Assembly: GCF_000264995.1 (NCBI RefSeq)
Contig: NW_006767435.1
Location: 186,001-250,000 of the forward strand
Direction of reading: 5' to 3'
Source: Punctularia strigosozonata HHB-11173 SS5
Lineage: Eukaryota; Basidiomycota; Agaricomycetes; Corticiales; Punctulariaceae
Length of the DNA: 64,000 nucleotides
The translations under genes and the position numbers were made by a program. The notes under the pieces are model-generated. The model searched no databases, was not told the DNA's origin, and was given only the letters and a program-made list of their open reading frames with translations. Position 1 is the stretch's first letter. Each line of letters starts with the position of its first letter. Below, in pieces: positions 1 to 11,867 of the stretch.

Positions 1-1423
1 GCCGCGCAGCAATTCTACGCCGCGACGCGTCCGGGAGATTGGCTCGTCGACATATTCCCGTCCCTGCGGCGCCTGCCTCCCTGGATCTTAGGCTCGAAGT
101 TCACGAAGACCCTCAACGAGTTCAAGGGGACGAACCTCGAGCAAGCCAACCGTCCGCATGATTTTGTGAAACGCGAGATGGCATGTATCGGAGACGGGGT
201 TTTCGGACCATATTCGGTGGCTAACATCCTGCCTGTAGGCTTCCGGCTCAGCCATTCCCTCTTTCACATCTACCCTCATCAACGAGAAAGAAGACGAAGA
301 ATCGATCAAATGGGCAGCCAACTCGCTATACGGCAAGTCCATGCATACAGGTTCATGTTCCGGGTCCTTGACTGTTTGATTACAGGCGGAGGGACCGATA
401 CTGTGGGTTGCGGCAAAACGCGTCTCTCACGGCGTTACTGACCTTTAATGCTTGGACGGATCAGGTCGTCGCTACCTTGTGAGTTTGGGTTTTTCTCCCG
501 AGATGGGATATCTTGCGCGGGGATTCAACGTGAATCGCATTACTCAGGACGGCCTTCTTCCTGGCCATGGTCAAGAACCGCGATGTGCAGCTTCGGGCGC
601 AGAAAGAGATCGACGATATCGTCGGCACCTCGCGCCTCCCGACCTTCGCCGATCTGGAGCGACTGCCGTACGTCGCCGCACTGCACACGGAGCTCCTGCG
701 ATGGCACACGATCGGACCCATGGGTGCGCACACGTCTTTCCCACGGAAGAGAATAGGTTAATGATGTCCACACCAGGGATACCTCATGCGACCACCGACG
801 ACGACGTCTACAACGGGTACTTCATCCCGCGCGGATCGATCGTGTTGAGCAACTTGTGGTCAGACCGGATTAAAGACTTCCCTCAGCAGAGGAGCTAAGC
901 ATAATCCCGCGCGACAGGCTGATAGCGCATGACCCGGACAACTACGATGACCCGATGGCGTTCAAGCCCGAGCGTTTCCTCGGGCCGGATCCCCAGCTCG
1001 ATCCGAGGAGCTACGTGTTCGGATTCGGACGGAGGTACGCCGCGGCGCTCTCTGTCGTCGTCGTCGAGGACATGCTGCTAAGCGATTTGAACACGGACAG
1101 GCGGTGCCCCGGCCTCGAGCTCGCGGACGCGACGATCTCGTTGGCCATCGCGATGTGCCTCTCGGCCTTCACGTTCTCGTGCGAGGACCAGAGCCCGGTC
1201 GATCCCCGAGAGTCGTTTATCCCCGGGACTGTGTGGTACGTCACCTTACCTCGCAAGCATTCGCGAGACGTGTTTGATGACAATCGTTTCTTCCTCGTTG
1301 TTCGACAGTCACCCCAAGCCGTTCAACTTTGACGTAGCCGTGCGGTCGCCGGAGAAGGCGCGGCTCATGAAGGCGGTCTGGGACGAGCTCCCACCTCCGC
1401 CGAGCAACGCTGACAAACTGTGA
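1..1423 (+). CDS. Cytochrome P450 monooxygenase (E-class group I), 5' end outside window
   Basis: Haem-thiolate monooxygenase, normally ER-anchored and fed electrons by cytochrome P450 reductase. The window opens inside the F-G region ([17 protein letters not shown]). Splicing gives exons 1-180, 239-332, 386 to about 400, 465-478, 548-723, 777-858, 918-1034, then 1101 to the stop at 1421-1423 with one more intron near 1236-1309. The order is helix I (SLYGGGTDT), helix K region ([17 protein letters not shown]), [24 protein letters not shown] region (AFKPERFLG) and the Cys loop FGFGRRRCPG, which appears only after removal of the intron at 1035-1100. All conserved elements are present, so I read it as functional. 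Two introns seem to start with GC (181, 333), and exon 465-478 is only 14 bases. It is convergent with the hydroquinone reductase gene. Family certain; CYP subfamily and substrate unknown. Confidence 0.9.
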
Positions 1424-1562
1424 AGATCAGCAACAGTTGAACCCCTCTCTGCAACACTTGTACATAGAACGCGGGCTCTCCCGTCATCACAAACTATATA
1501 TATCCACAGGGTTATCGTGATACAAATACAAAGAATACTTGCGTATACGGTCGTGGGTGCGG

Positions 1563-3072
1563 TCAGAGAGAAAGGATGTGAGGGAGCGGGCCCACTGGTA
1601 CGATCCGATGAGGGTTGATCTACGAACGCACGCATCAGTTACCATCGCCGTGAGGTCGACGTGGGTGCCATACCATGGGGTGTGACCAGAAGTAGTGCAC
1701 TTTGATGTGGTCGAAGTTCGTTGTCTCGCCGAACGCCGGCACGGTCCAGTACTGGGTCAAAAGGGCAAGATCGGCTCACGGTCAGCGGTGGGGAATGGTC
1801 ACTCGAAGCTTGCAGGGACACTCACGAGCTTGCGCAACCAGCGGTGCAGGTTGGGGTAGCCGCTGCGGATGGTGCGGATGTTGCATTTGAAGTGGGTGGC
1901 GTACACGACGTCGAAGCGGATCTGGGGGGGTGAGGTGCGGAAGTTATGTACGGGGGCGAAGAGAGAGAGGGGGCAGAGAAGGGGGACTGACGATGGTCGG
2001 GTAGAGCCGTATGTCGGCCTCGGTCAGCCGGTCGCCGACGAGGTAGTCTTTGCCCTCGAGCGTCTGCTCGAGCTTGTCGAGCGAGGCGAAGAGCGGCAGC
2101 ACGGCGTCCTCGTACGCTTTTTGCGTGCCGGCGAACCCGGCTTTGTAGACGCCGTCTGTGCTGCCGATCAGGACGAGGGAGGGGAGAGAGCGATGCTCAA
2201 GGACGCACTGTTGACGGTGTCGTACACCCATTCGTTCATGTCATCGATCTCCTTGCGGTGCGCTTCCGGGTAGAGATCAAGGGAGGCGACGCTTTCTGGT
2301 AAGAGCGCGTCAAAGGCGGTGTAGAGCATGCGAATAATCTCGGAGGACTGCGATTGGGGTTGGAAGAGAAAGCGTGAGACGGGCGCGAAAGCCAAAGTCG
2401 GACAGATGAGCGAGTACCTCGTTGTTGACGATCGTCGAGAGCTTGGTGTCCCATAGCATAGGTACGGAGCATCTAGCACATGGTCTCAGCGACGCGAACC
2501 GCGGCTCTGGATCGTGTGCACCTCGCTTGGTACTGCGGGTCGACTCGCAGATAGAGGTCCTTCATGTGCTTCGCGTCGAATAGAGGGTCGACGTCGGCGC
2601 CGGGGTAAGGATCGGCGCTCGCGAAGGGCCATCCGTGTTCGCCGAGGTGCGGGGAGACGACGTGGATGGCTGCGACATGGAACGAGGATATCAGCGCAAG
2701 TCACTCCTGCCAGGAGTTCGAGGCGGCACACGTATAATCTCCTCCAAGCCTTTCAGCTTGCGTACGATCAGAGTGCGGTGGGCCCAAGCTGCAATAGCCG
2801 GTCCTTAGTCACGGCGGGGTGCGATATCGGGTATGAACCGATGACGCACGACAGGCGAGGGATACATAGAGGTGGTACCTCCCTGGAAAGTTCTCCTGAA
2901 TCAGCGTTGCAATCTCGGCTGTATCGTTACGCGCAGCGACCGCACCTTTCTCGGGCTCAAACTTGCCGCTCCCCGGAACGATCCAGTCGCGAAACGCGGA
3001 CTGAGGGCGCTTCAGGCTTCCGTCCGCCTGGAGCTTGAACTTGGCGGGGTCCGTCAAGTCGGTAGAACTCAT
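1563..3072 (-). CDS. Glutathionyl-hydroquinone reductase (Xi-class GST, ECM4/YqjG type)
   Basis: Reduces glutathionylated hydroquinones to hydroquinone plus GSSG; probably cytosolic. It starts at the ATG whose first base is 3072 ([12 protein letters not shown]). Joining about nine exons gives an N-terminal thioredoxin fold with the family motif CPWAHRT (the Cys is split from the Pro by an intron), then [37 protein letters not shown] and the helical domain ([45 protein letters not shown]). It ends [15 protein letters not shown], then a stop at 1563. The CPWA catalytic Cys marks Xi-class enzymes rather than ordinary GSTs. Full length, no break seen. Its 3' end lies about 140 bases from that of the P450, and it shares a 1.1 kb upstream region with the divergent FAD oxidase. 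These neighbours suggest a role in handling quinones or lignin-derived aromatics (inference). Confidence 0.93.
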
Positions 3073-4158
3073 GATTGTTGCTGGTATTGCAGGATCCGCA
3101 GTGGATCGAGCTTGACAAGTCCACGTCCACGCTTCGATGAGACGAGGAGCTCAAGCGAGATATCGGGACAAGCACTCGCTAGTGCCGTCACTGTCCGCCG
3201 TATCAACCAATATTACCAGGTCGAGCGCTCACTGCTGCGAGCACGGGTCATGCTGCATCCGGTGTCCGCGCTATGGTCGGAACAGATAGTGAAGAAGCAG
3301 GAGAGACCGCCAGCCATCGTTGTTCCTCCGTATTCTTGGTTCACCGCCCAAAAAATGTGTGGGAGCAGAGGGGACCAAACATGTGCGCGTCGGGTAGGTA
3401 GGTAGGTATATTTCCGGCGCGGTCCCAATAGCGGAACAGCCGGTTGCCGCACCGCACGTCAATACGCACGGCTTGGCGCACACAGTGCATCCACGGCCCC
3501 CGTGAGCTGTTTTACAGCCGACACGCCGCTTCAGCACTGGTGCATGTAAACTAGGTACATGTATGTGCTACTATGTGCAATACATTACCTAGCGGCGTCC
3601 CACTTCAGCCGTCGTCGCGTGTCAGTACAGGGGCTTCCGATAGTGCGGATAAGTAACCTTGCGACCTCCCACCCTCTCGACACCGAGCTGCGTACAATTC
3701 CGAATTGCCTGAGTTTCACGCGCCCTCCACGGCCACTCTGCGTGTCATCTGGCCTCGCCGCGCAGGACTTCGGGAAGTCAGCGGGAACTGTTTGCGGTTG
3801 ATGCCTCTGGCAGTGATCACGACCGGAACTTGATGCGTCTGGCAAACCTGGCCTAGTTCCCCGTCCACCCGTCTCTATCTTCGTCCCGATATCTCCACCC
3901 AAACGGAGACCCCCACTGCCCACCCGATGCGGAAAGGGGACGTGATTGTAAGCGTGCGGCGTTGCACGGGTTGCCCTGCGTTCCCCCCCGTCGTAACCTC
4001 GGCACGAGTGGGGTTTCGCCGCCGCCGTCATCGTTGATGGCCAATCTGAACCCGGGCTAGTCTCGTCGTCGTCGAAGATAATATACATACGGCAGACCTA
4101 TCGCGCATATACGCCACCTTTTCTCCCCCTTTTGCCCTGAATAAAAAGGACGCTCCGC
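3073..4158. other. Divergent intergenic region
   Basis: Lies between the starts of the reductase (minus) and the FAD oxidase (plus). No convincing coding exon was found on either strand. It holds one copy of the GGTA-repeat motif (3393-3438) and must carry both promoters. Confidence 0.6.
3393..3438 (+). repeat. GGTA tetranucleotide repeat plus conserved flank, copy 1
   Basis: Four GGTA units are followed by TATATTTC, then CGGCGCG and GTCCCAATAGCGGAACA. The TATATTTC and GTCCCAATAGCGGAACA blocks recur on the other strand at 51866-51904, and the CGGCGCGGTC block recurs at 61093-61125. This is therefore more than a simple microsatellite. Confidence 0.7.
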
Positions 4159-6920
4159 ATGTCACCCCGGGCCACGACCATGGTTGCCGTAATGCTCCCG
4201 CTGGTCGCCGCCCAGTACGCGGCGGTGGCCGCGGTCTCCCCCGCGGCGTGGACCGCACTGAACGCGACCGTCCACGGCCGGCTGCACACCGCCAAACCCT
4301 TCTCGCTCCCGTGCTTCTCGCTATACGAAAACAAGAGCGTCACGCCCGACCCCGCGGGCTGCGCCGCCGTGCAAGCCGGATACGCCTCAGGTGAATACCG
4401 CTCGGCGCGATACGACGCGTTCGTCAATGTGCGCGCATACATCCCAGCCTTTTCTCTCTCTTCGGGACGGGAGCTCACGTCGAAAAAATCTTTGCGCGCC
4501 GTGTGTGATTTAGCCCCAGTGGGAGGCGTGCATGCTCGAGCAGGAGAAGTGTCTGCTGAACGCGAACAACGTCACGGACCCGACCGCCTACGCGAACGGC
4601 GCAAACTGCGCCCAGGGCGGCGTATCGCCGTACTACGTGAGTCTGGTCCTGCCGCCCCCCCCCCCCCGCCACCCATGTTTTTTCCCGGAGGCTTTTGGAG
4701 ACATCCGCTGAGACGCGCCTGAAATCCCTCTCTTCGTCTTCAGATCGCAGTGGAAGAAGCGAGCGACGTCCAAGCCGCGTTCAGCTTCTCGGCCGCGCAC
4801 GGCGTCCCGCTTTCGATTAAGAACTCGGGACACGACTACGCCGGACGATCGGCGAAGAAGGGATCTTTGGCGCTTTGGGTGCGTTCGTGCTAGTGGAATC
4901 GGTGTTGCGAAACGCACGTTGACGCCTCAAGCACGCAGATGCGGAAGTTGACGTCGGTACGTGGCCCATACCAGAAGGAAGAAGGACGCTCGGTCTAAGA
5001 CGTCTGCGCGTACAGCTGGAGTACAACGCCAGCTTCGTTCCCGAAAACTGCAACGGATCTAAACCCGTCCCCGTCATCACCACCGGGGTGAGTTATCTAC
5101 ATACCGCCCGTAGAGGCGTAGGAATCTGAACCAACTTTTGGGTCACAAGGCTGGCGCCCTCTTCGACGACGTGTATAAATTCGCGGACGCGCAGAACGTG
5201 ACGTACATCGGTGGATACGCGCAGACGGTTGGAGCCAGTGGCGGATTCGTGATGGTGCGCTCTCTTGTACGATTCACGTCCGGCGAAGGAACGCTTGACT
5301 CGCCCGTTTGCTCAACGATAGACCGGTGGCCATAGCGTTCTGTCCCCCGTATATGGTCTCGCCGTAGATCGCGTCGTATGTGCCCTGCTCCTCATGCTCG
5401 GCTTCTCGAGCTTCGTTCTGAACGAATCGGATCGTCCCCCCAGGTTCAGTTCAAGCTCGTCACGCCGGACGGTGTCCTTCGCGTCGCGAACGAGTGCACG
5501 AACCCGGACCTGTTCTGGGCGCTCAGGGGCGGAGGCGGGGGCACGTTCGGCGTCGTCCTCGAGTCCTCGCATCGCGTCGAGCCGCGATTGACCCTGCAAG
5601 TGTATGTATATCCCATACCCGTGTTTCATATCCTATGCCGACGATGCCATATGCAGGGCCAAAGTCAGTTTCACGAGCACCGTCGACAGCCTCAGCCAGT
5701 TCTACAACATCACGATCAGCAACGCGCTCAAGTGGGGGCGAGAGGGGTGGGGAGGGCACATCTCCGTGAATATCCCCTTGGCTCTCTAGACGCTCCGTCG
5801 ATACCCATCTAACCTACGTACGATGACTATTCACAGGGCTCTGGCTTCATCAACCTCACCCCGCTGCTGACCCTCGACGAAGCGATCGCGAGCGTGAAGC
5901 CCGTGACGGACTTCATCGAGGCGCAGAACGGCTCCGTCGTCGTCGAGACCCTCTCGTCCTGGCTCGAGTTCTACAACAAGTACCTCGTCCCCGCCGTCAC
6001 CGTGCGTACCGCCCTATTCCTGATTCCCCTCCCAGCCCCCAACCCGAGTCGCTGATACGTTCCGAACAACAGCCCGTCGGGCAGGAAGTCGTCCTCGCCT
6101 CGCGACTGCTCCCGATCTCGCTCTTCGAGACGACCGAAGGCCAGGCGAAGATCGTCGACACCTTCACCGACATGGTCAAGCAGGGCCTCTCGCCCTACAT
6201 CCCGATCGTGCCCCCCTTCCTGCACAACGCCACCGCGAACGCGACGTCGGCCTCGCCGGCGTGGTACACCTCGCTCTGGGATGTGCGTCTCATCTCGCGC
6301 CCTTTTTTTTCCCCTCTCTTTTATATGATAAGTGGCGGGCGCGATGCTGAGTTACATCGCGGGGTTAGGCTAACTGTGGCGGGTTCTTCGCGTATAACGC
6401 GAGCATTGCGGACGAGGAGGCGGCGTATAAGGTCGGGCACGATTGCTCTGACCAGCTCAAGGCGCTCGCTCCCGACTCGGGCTCGTACATGGTGAGCACA
6501 TCCCGTCGACTTCTCTCGCGCATTACCCTCGGGGAACTGATGACCGCGACACCAGAACGAGGCTGACATATACGACAGCGACCACCAGGGTGAGTTGACC
6601 GATTTTGACATTCTCATACACGCCACGCGCTTGTGAACTGAGGCGTTCCGTTCCAGCGTCATGGTGGGGCGCGAATTACCCCCGTCTGTTGGAGATCAAG
6701 AAGAAATAGTGCGTCCTGCCTGTGGCAATCGCTTTCTGGGGAGACTGGCGTGACTGACTGCTGTTACAGCGACCCCCGCGGGCTGCTGGATTGCTGGAAA
6801 TGCGGTGCGTACACATGACGTGGAGGGCGCTTGGGTTCTGATTTCAGTCTGACAGTGGGTTGGAAGGGCGAGCAGTCCAAGGACTTCCAGTGCTACCTTC
6901 CTTCTTCTACCATCACATAA
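4159..6920 (+). CDS. Secreted FAD-linked oxidase, berberine-bridge-enzyme-like (PCMH fold)
   Basis: Flavin-dependent oxidase of alcohols, sugars or phenolics, probably secreted. It starts at the ATG at 4159; an in-frame ATG at 4180 would give a tighter signal peptide (MVAVMLPLVAAQYAAVAA). More than a dozen exons assemble into a complete protein: NSGHDYAGRS (the His that binds FAD in this family), GGYAQTVGASGGF, GGHSVLSPVYGLAVDRVV, FWALRGGGGGTFGVV, the substrate domain, and the BBE C-terminus SWWGANYPRLLEIKKKYDP...DCWKCVGWKG, ending at a taa at 6918-6920. The second covalent-flavin Cys of plant BBE is absent, so single (His) attachment is predicted. Exon 4939-4956 is only 18 bases (MRKLTS). 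An intron holds a C-run near 4655. Family certain; substrate unknown. Confidence 0.92.
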
Positions 6921-7345
6921 CTCGAGTGCAGGTGACGATCCGTACTAGAATCGGCTCCTTCCAGGAGGCTATCGACCTAATGACAAAGAGCGTGAACGTG
7001 ACTGCAGCGTGGAAACTCCATCGCGATGTTTCAACGTCCAATGCCAGCAATCGGATATTGTTGATCTCCTGCGAGTGCATAGTGAAATTGCGACGGTGTT
7101 TGGAACGTGAATGTCTCATATGGGTCGGAAGTAGGAGCATTGAGGCTGTCGTGGTACTGAAGACTGTGGTTTCAGAAACGCCTCGCGTTGCTCACGGACA
7201 CGCGAGCCGAACACGTTGCCGACAACGTAATTAGAGGACAGCATTGGGAGTTGTTCATCGCAAGGCGCGATATATAGCTCGATCAGATTGAGGGTCATCC
7301 TCATCGTCGTCCTCCGCCGTTTCCCCGCCGCTTTCACTCACTGCG
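6921..7345. other. Intergenic region before the MATH/BTB gene
   Basis: No exon recognised on either strand; it contains the TATA box of the next gene. Confidence 0.5.
7271..7276 (+). promoter_or_regulatory. TATA box of MATH/BTB gene
   Basis: TATATA lies about 75 bases before the start codon at 7346. Confidence 0.5.
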
Positions 7346-8968
7346 ATGGAATTGATTGGTCAACCTGAACTCAAGCGGACATACACATGGACTTTCAAAA
7401 TCGAAAACCGTCAGATGTCACCTTTCATCCATGACTGTGGGTGTGGGTGGAAATTCGTGCGCGCGGCTCGCGTATGCCCACGGGACGTATCTATGACCTC
7501 AGCATCACAGGGAATCGCGAACGAAAAGTCGTATATCGTAATATCCTTGAGATCATGTCCTCCAGACGTTCACACTGTTCAAGTTGTTGCGAAGGTGCTA
7601 GACGACCAGCAGACCATCTTGGAATCGGCGACCTCCCCGGACATCCAGTGGTCCAAATACTCATGGCTTAGCCATAGGGTAGCGCGATGGACAAATGGCA
7701 GGTTACCGAAAGAATTCAGACTCCTGCTTGTTGCAACGGTACCTGTCGATGATTCCGGCGCCCAGAAAGTCCCGAGGCAGCCGACCTTCCTGCCTTCCAA
7801 TCTGCGCTTACTACTGAAGAATTCTCTGCGCTCTGATACGTTCATCGACACCAAGTACTACTGCTTCTCACGGAGGCTAGGCAATGGGACCGTGGACAAG
7901 CCTATGGCCTTATTCGCCAACAGCCATTTGTGTTCCCAGAGCTCGACCTATATTGCGGCCCGTATGTAGAGAAATCTGTTGTGCTGCTAAGCCGTCTTCT
8001 GACTCATCATCCTCCCTTCTGACCTAGTCCTATCCGATCATGGCTTCCAGGAAGGGAATCTGCGAGATCTGCACGAATCGTCTCCACCCGAAGAGCATGA
8101 TTGCACGGAAACGTATGGCTACGACTCCGACAGCGACCTGGAGTACGAGAACCCTGATGTGAATGAAAATATCATGTTCCCTACTTCTGTTTCCGAAGGA
8201 CAGGAATATTCGGGGGATGAATCACGCCGTAAGCAGCGATCGTTTTGCCTCACAATCTCGTCATCACCTCATGTCATTTATAGTCAAAGATGCGGATGAA
8301 AAGCAAGCTCTTCCAGAGCGATACCAGAGCAAGTCATCACAACCTACGGGGCGCATGGGTCGCGTTGTCTTTATCAAGGACATTGCATTTATCACGTAAG
8401 ATATCCTCGGATTGCTGAGATTGATCGCTCACTGTATGATCAACAAGATGGCAAGCATACCTTTTCTACATATATACAGGGAAGATCACCTTCGCACCAC
8501 TCACTTCGGAGCCGAGGGAAAGAAAGCTTGAACACCCGTACGACGAGCCCGAACCCAGTTCCCCGAAATCAATGTATCGTCTTGCGGAAAAGGTGACCCA
8601 GGGCAGACGCCATCGGCACCGCAGTATACTTATGCTGTAATACAGATCGGAGATCAGAAACTACAGCAAATTGCGCTGAATGCCATCAAAGGGAGAGTCA
8701 CCCAAGACAACGTCGTGGAGGAGATGTTTTCTACATTTACCTCAAGGTTAATGCCCGTATTCCTGGTCTAAAAATCGTCCACTGAATGTACTCCAGATAC
8801 CCGGAAATCAGAAAGATGGAGGTGGCGTACTTTTGCGATTCGTATAAATCCTCAGATGTCGTAGATGCTTTCCGCGGCAAGATGCAGTTATTCTCCGAAG
8901 GACAGCTTCAATACTCTCTCGACGTCGTAATGGCCGCTTTTGATAAATTAGCTGTCGGTCTTCCGTAA
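7346..8968 (+). CDS. MATH-like/BTB domain protein (SPOP-like substrate adaptor)
   Basis: Probable substrate adaptor of a Cullin-3 ubiquitin ligase, acting in cytosol or nucleus. The start is the ATG at 7346. The first long exon carries a MATH-like region (TYTWTFKIENRQMS; EFRLLLVATV). Splicing then yields a BTB-type region: DTKYYCFSRR, ALFANSHL, LLSDHGFQEGNL, an acidic loop (YGYDSDSDLEYENPD), FIKDIAFITWQAYLFYIYTGKITFAPL, PSSPKSMYRLAEK and a BACK-like helical tail with RYPEIRKMEVAYFCD, ending at a taa at 8966-8968. At least six exons with clean GT-AG borders (for example 8220, 8396, 8751). This order is typical of the MATH/BTB family that is greatly expanded in wood-decay basidiomycetes. It looks intact. 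The ubiquitin role comes from the family; the partner is unknown. Confidence 0.85.
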
Positions 8969-9818
8969 TGTTTACATGTAATCTCTCCTTTTGGTTCGTC
9001 TGGTCGGGCGGACAAGCCTGAGCGATAGCATATCGGTATACCTACGATGCATAGTCTAACGATCGTCATATAGGATCGAAAAGTTGAGAGAAAGCCGCAG
9101 AAACAAAGCATAATAAAGGATGACAAGGTACGGCCAATTCAGGAGAGTATCGTGTGACTGTACCCGGCGTTGTGAGGCTTCAAACCAGCTCAGTCACGTA
9201 TCTACACGAGCCGGTTTGCTGATGTTAATCAGACACGACGTCCAGAATGACGCTACGCGCGTGCAATCGATGGTGCAGGTGCGATACCATATAGGCAATC
9301 CCTGTGCACTAGAGCCTATGCAAAAAACCAGGTCGCTTCCAGATGTCCAGTTCAGCGCACCTCGATATGGGTCAATGGCGCGCCCATGTCACATCCTCGC
9401 GCCCTTCTCCAATTCCAATCAATCTTCATCCCCTACCCCCCCCCCCCCGCGCACCCGCACGTGAGGAGGCTTGCCGCGGTCTTCAACCCAGAGATTCACA
9501 GTGGCCTCTGCAACTGCAGCAGGCAAGTGTTGCGGCTTGAGGTACATCTTCTGGCCAAAGATGCGTGGGGCCGACGCGGGACGGGGAAAGGTCCGACTAA
9601 GCCAGTCTGCGCCCAAGGCCGTGGTATCACCACCCGCAGTTTCTTCCTTCCATACCAGCTTGCCTTTCCTGGGCACGAATCCATCACAGCCTTCCCAGTC
9701 CCATCGCCACCTCTCCGCGAGATTTTCGGCCGGGCGCCATCCCATAGGTAATACATACCCACTGGCGTCAACGCCGAATTCGGGTCGAGGGCGCCAATGA
9801 CAGCCATTCAGCGGAGGA
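8969..9818. other. Intergenic or uncertain region with a C-run
   Basis: A run of about 13 C lies near 9437-9449. A minus-strand open frame of 155 codons (9419-9886) overlaps the end of the next gene and may hold a further 3' exon of it; the splice path could not be fixed. A strong donor-like GTATGT on the minus strand inside that frame argues that part of it is intron. Confidence 0.4.
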
Positions 9819-10948
9819 TCACGGGAGGCGCCGATGTGACGGCTGGCCATGTATGTGGCCGTATCCCGGAATTCTTGGGTCCCCATGGGGGCGCGGAGGT
9901 CGGGTATGGCCGATGGTCCGGATACTGGAGCATCTTGCGGCGCGGGAGCGGGAGGATAAGTCTGCGACCGGTGCCGAAGCTGCTGGTGTGGGTCCTTCGT
10001 CCGATGCTTCGTGCGAGGAAAGGTACTCGATACTAGGCGACGGTCCCCTGCGTGAGCGTTTAGCAGGGCTTGGAGCGCTACAATCGACGGCAGGCTCTTC
10101 TCGCGGTCGCTTGGAGCGCCTTACTGCCTGAAAAGAGGGATCGAGCGCGCTTTCCCTAGGTTCATCGCCCGCAAGCGTCGATCCGTCTGTACAATCCTTA
10201 GGGGTGCGAAGTTTTGCGGGTACATACTCCTGAGCGCGTCTTCAGAAAAGAAGTATTGTCAGACCCATATCGCCAGGAGGATATAGCCGCCACTTACAGG
10301 AACTGACAGTTCACTTTCTTCGGCAGACGCAAGGGCTTGAGAAAGACGATCCAGAACAGAGTTAGTGCGCTGCACCATCCGACGCATCTCTCGTTCCACC
10401 ATCTCCTGAAACACATTCCTCTCCATGTGCAGCTGGTCGAAGATGCACTTCACCTGTTCCTCGATCTCTGGGGTCCAGTCACTCTTGTCAAGTCTGTCCC
10501 ACGTGGATCTGAGTTCTTTGTCCGCAAAGAGCAACTGACGGATGGCAGCTCTGGATGGTCGATTCGCCCCGAAACCCGTTTTGATCCGGGATCCCGGCAC
10601 ATGGGACGGTTGAACAGTCGTCCAAGAATCGTTCGTATTCCTATTAATCGCGGTTTTTTGCCGATGGTCGCTAGTGTCTCCGATCTCGAAGGTCGCGCTG
10701 ACGCTCACGACCGGCGAATTTATCGGTATACTGGACGGTGGCTTTGCATCCGTCGGCGGGTCAGGGGACAAAATCGGATCCGTGCAGATTTCGGTTTGTG
10801 GCGTATTGAAAGCAGGGGAAGAACAATTGCCGGGTGATGGCTCCTGCGAGTCCAGCGCGCGAGGCAGCGCTCCCGGATTCAGCAGCTTGCGGGCCCATGA
10901 GGTTATCAGCTGGTTCATCATCATATTGGGCTGATCAACGGGATGCAT
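9819..10948 (-). CDS. Unrecognised protein with a conserved helical block and disordered basic tail
   Basis: I do not recognise the family. It starts at the ATG at 10948. Exon 1 (10298-10948) encodes a low-complexity Ser/Pro-rich half and then a charged helical block of about 90 residues (RPSRAAIRQLLFADKELR, WDRLDKSDWTPEIEEQV, FDQLHMERNVFQEMVEREMR). The block resembles small coiled helical regions of uncharacterised basidiomycete proteins. Donor GTAAGT at 10297 and acceptor CTCAG at 10230 join it in frame to exon 2, which is rich in Ser/Pro/Arg (AKRSRRGPSPS) and open to 9819. A different last exon in the 9419-9886 frame is possible. Nuclear location is suggested only by the basic clusters. 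No function is claimed. Confidence 0.5.
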
Positions 10949-11867
10949 GTCAGGATTGTTTTCCAGTGCCGGCAGGTAGCGCGAGACGAGGTGACACTGA
11001 CTACAAATTGTTCGTTTGGCGACGAGAACGGCTATCGAGTGTGTATGTCAAGGTCGGCGTGAAGGAGGTGATAGCTAAAGAGCGATCCGCAGACGAGGTC
11101 GCTATGTAGCGGGGCAGAAGTGCCTTGCATAGCTTAGGTCCCTTTGTCCTCGTGCTGTCTGAGACACGAGGCTATTGCAGGCTATTGTAGGCTATTGTCT
11201 CCCGCTGCGCGGGCGGAGTTGTCAGACCGGCGGTTCATTCGCGATTCACGAGGTCATCGCCGACAGGTCTATAACACTTTAGCAGAGAGGACAGGTACGT
11301 AAGGAGCTAGCAAAGAGCTCACTCCTTTGTTGAAACGAAGTGCCTCATAAAGATTCGTCAAGGCTGCAAACGGATTTAGACGGATGGTACCACGTGACAG
11401 CGATCCAAAAACAGATCATCTTCCGCTCGCTCCTCTTCGGACGTTCAGCGCTGTCGGAAGGCGAAAATGGCTTTGTGGAAGCAGTCCCCGAGCACGCGAG
11501 GTACTCCTCCCTGACTTGGCGCAAGCTAGTTCACTCCTCGGACACGCTCCTGTAGGCTGTTGGGTGTTCCTTTGCTACGCATGTCGCGAGTTCAGGATTA
11601 TGGCAAAGGTGCTAAGGCCACGATCGGCTTGATGTGAGTCCTTGGCATGCCTTCATATGTGGGCCGTCCGCCCTGAAGTGATGTGCTGGAAATGAGGCGA
11701 AGAATCATCGAGGTTGGGATTCCTGGTATATCGGACATGCGGGTCCAAGATGGTTCACATATGCATAAGAACATAATAGTCGAGGACATATCCCTCACTA
11801 ATACTTGGTCCTGGTAAGGTCGAGTTCAGTTCAATGACGAATATCAGATCGACGGATAAACGCACCT
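10949..11867. other. Intergenic region
   Basis: It separates the start of the unknown gene from the 3' end of USE1. Apart from a short triple repeat (11169-11198) I see no gene; a 71-codon plus frame at 11340 has no support. Confidence 0.45.
11169..11198 (+). repeat. Three tandem 10-base copies (AGGCTATTGT)
   Basis: Three consecutive copies of AGGCTATTGY, differing at one base. Too short to assign to an element; it may be replication slippage. Confidence 0.7.

Noticed and set aside
9419-9886. 155-codon minus open frame as an independent gene
   Set aside because: It ends in a poly-G tract, overlaps the tail of the unknown gene, contains a strong internal donor, and large frames exist on the opposite strand too because the region is GC-rich. 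Kept only as a possible 3' exon.
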